A stretch of DNA of 64,000 bases, from contig NZ_RQFW01000012.1 in the NCBI RefSeq assembly GCF_004770145.1, positions 310,001 to 374,000 on the forward strand. The letters are read 5' to 3'. The DNA is from Leptospira bourretii. Lineage in GTDB: Bacteria; Spirochaetota; Leptospiria; Leptospirales; Leptospiraceae. Positions 63,953 through 64,000 of this stretch are shown in pieces. The stretch's first letter is position 1. Each line of letters starts with the position of its first letter. The position numbers were made by a program, and so were the translations under genes. The notes below the pieces were generated by a model, which saw nothing but the letters and a program-made list of their open reading frames with translations, did no database searches and was not told the DNA's origin.

Positions 63953-64000
63953 ATGGTTTTTAAAAAATTTACTGAAGTAGGAATTGTCAAAGAAACCCAA
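63953..64000 (+). CDS. Start of a gene continuing past the window
   Basis: An ATG at 63953 opens a frame (MVFKKFTEVGIVKETQ) to the window edge, with CAGGTGAG about ten bases upstream. Too short to identify. Confidence 0.4.
   Translation, partial: MVFKKFTEVGIVKETQ

Overview
The window is a chromosomal segment of a spirochaete, almost certainly a Leptospira and more likely a free-living, metabolically versatile member than a host-restricted one; I cannot assign a species. Grounds: low-GC DNA, many short lipoproteins with loose spirochaetal lipoboxes, a DUF1554 lipoprotein typical of the genus, a tmRNA with the tag ANNEFALAA, a cluster of chemotaxis receptors and a MotB-like stator, and several TetR-controlled lipid-type gene sets.

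Layout. 1-12.9 kb is mostly housekeeping: a truncated CPA2 cation antiporter, coaD, argG, a nitrilase-like lipoprotein, a two-gene FAD/Fe-S GMC dehydrogenase, an rRNA m5U methyltransferase, pyrD, a PAS histidine kinase with its response regulator/ATPase, a HAD phosphatase and a pseudouridine synthase. An EAL protein with a YkuI-type sensor domain follows at 13-14.2 kb. From 14.2 to 31.3 kb lies one coherent locus: a TetR gene and a divergent 10-gene operon (GMC dehydrogenase pair, bile-acid:sodium-type symporter, acyl-CoA dehydrogenase, extended SDR, classical SDR, acyl-CoA synthetase, crotonase, chemoreceptor, DUF2804 lipoprotein) that meets, tail to tail with one base between, a second operon (a second symporter, a second extended SDR, a cytochrome c/beta-propeller protein, an MFS exporter). 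It reads as a complete seek, oxidise, import, activate and degrade programme for an unknown hydrophobic alcohol or acid, perhaps sterol- or terpenoid-like. 31.5-39.5 kb holds a lipoprotein/porin pair, two chemoreceptors, a DUF3052 protein and an alpha/beta hydrolase that shares a candidate operator with the next TetR gene. 40.2-49.8 kb is accessory: a PD-(D/E)XK nuclease-ParA fusion, a LURP-one-like protein, an autoinhibited Fic protein, DUF1579, a RibD-C reductase, a DUF1554 lipoprotein and an SDR/AraC/GyrI-like group, punctuated by a structured intergenic repeat (two full copies, one partial).

49.9-53.0 kb is the most striking part: a bufferin-type RiPP system (Cys-rich precursor bufA, MNIO/DUF692 enzyme bufB, DUF2063 partner bufC) divergent from an ECF sigma factor and a DUF1109/NrsF anti-sigma factor, with a SigF-like promoter motif in front of bufA. 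It matches the architecture known from Caulobacter and probably serves copper or metal-stress buffering. Next come a GC-rich structured element and ssrA (tmRNA). 54-63.8 kb carries lipoproteins, an FFLEE-type protein, a MotB-like protein, an SH3b lipoprotein, DJ-1/PfpI, small unknowns, an aquaglyceroporin, malic enzyme and DoxX. A further gene starts at the right edge.
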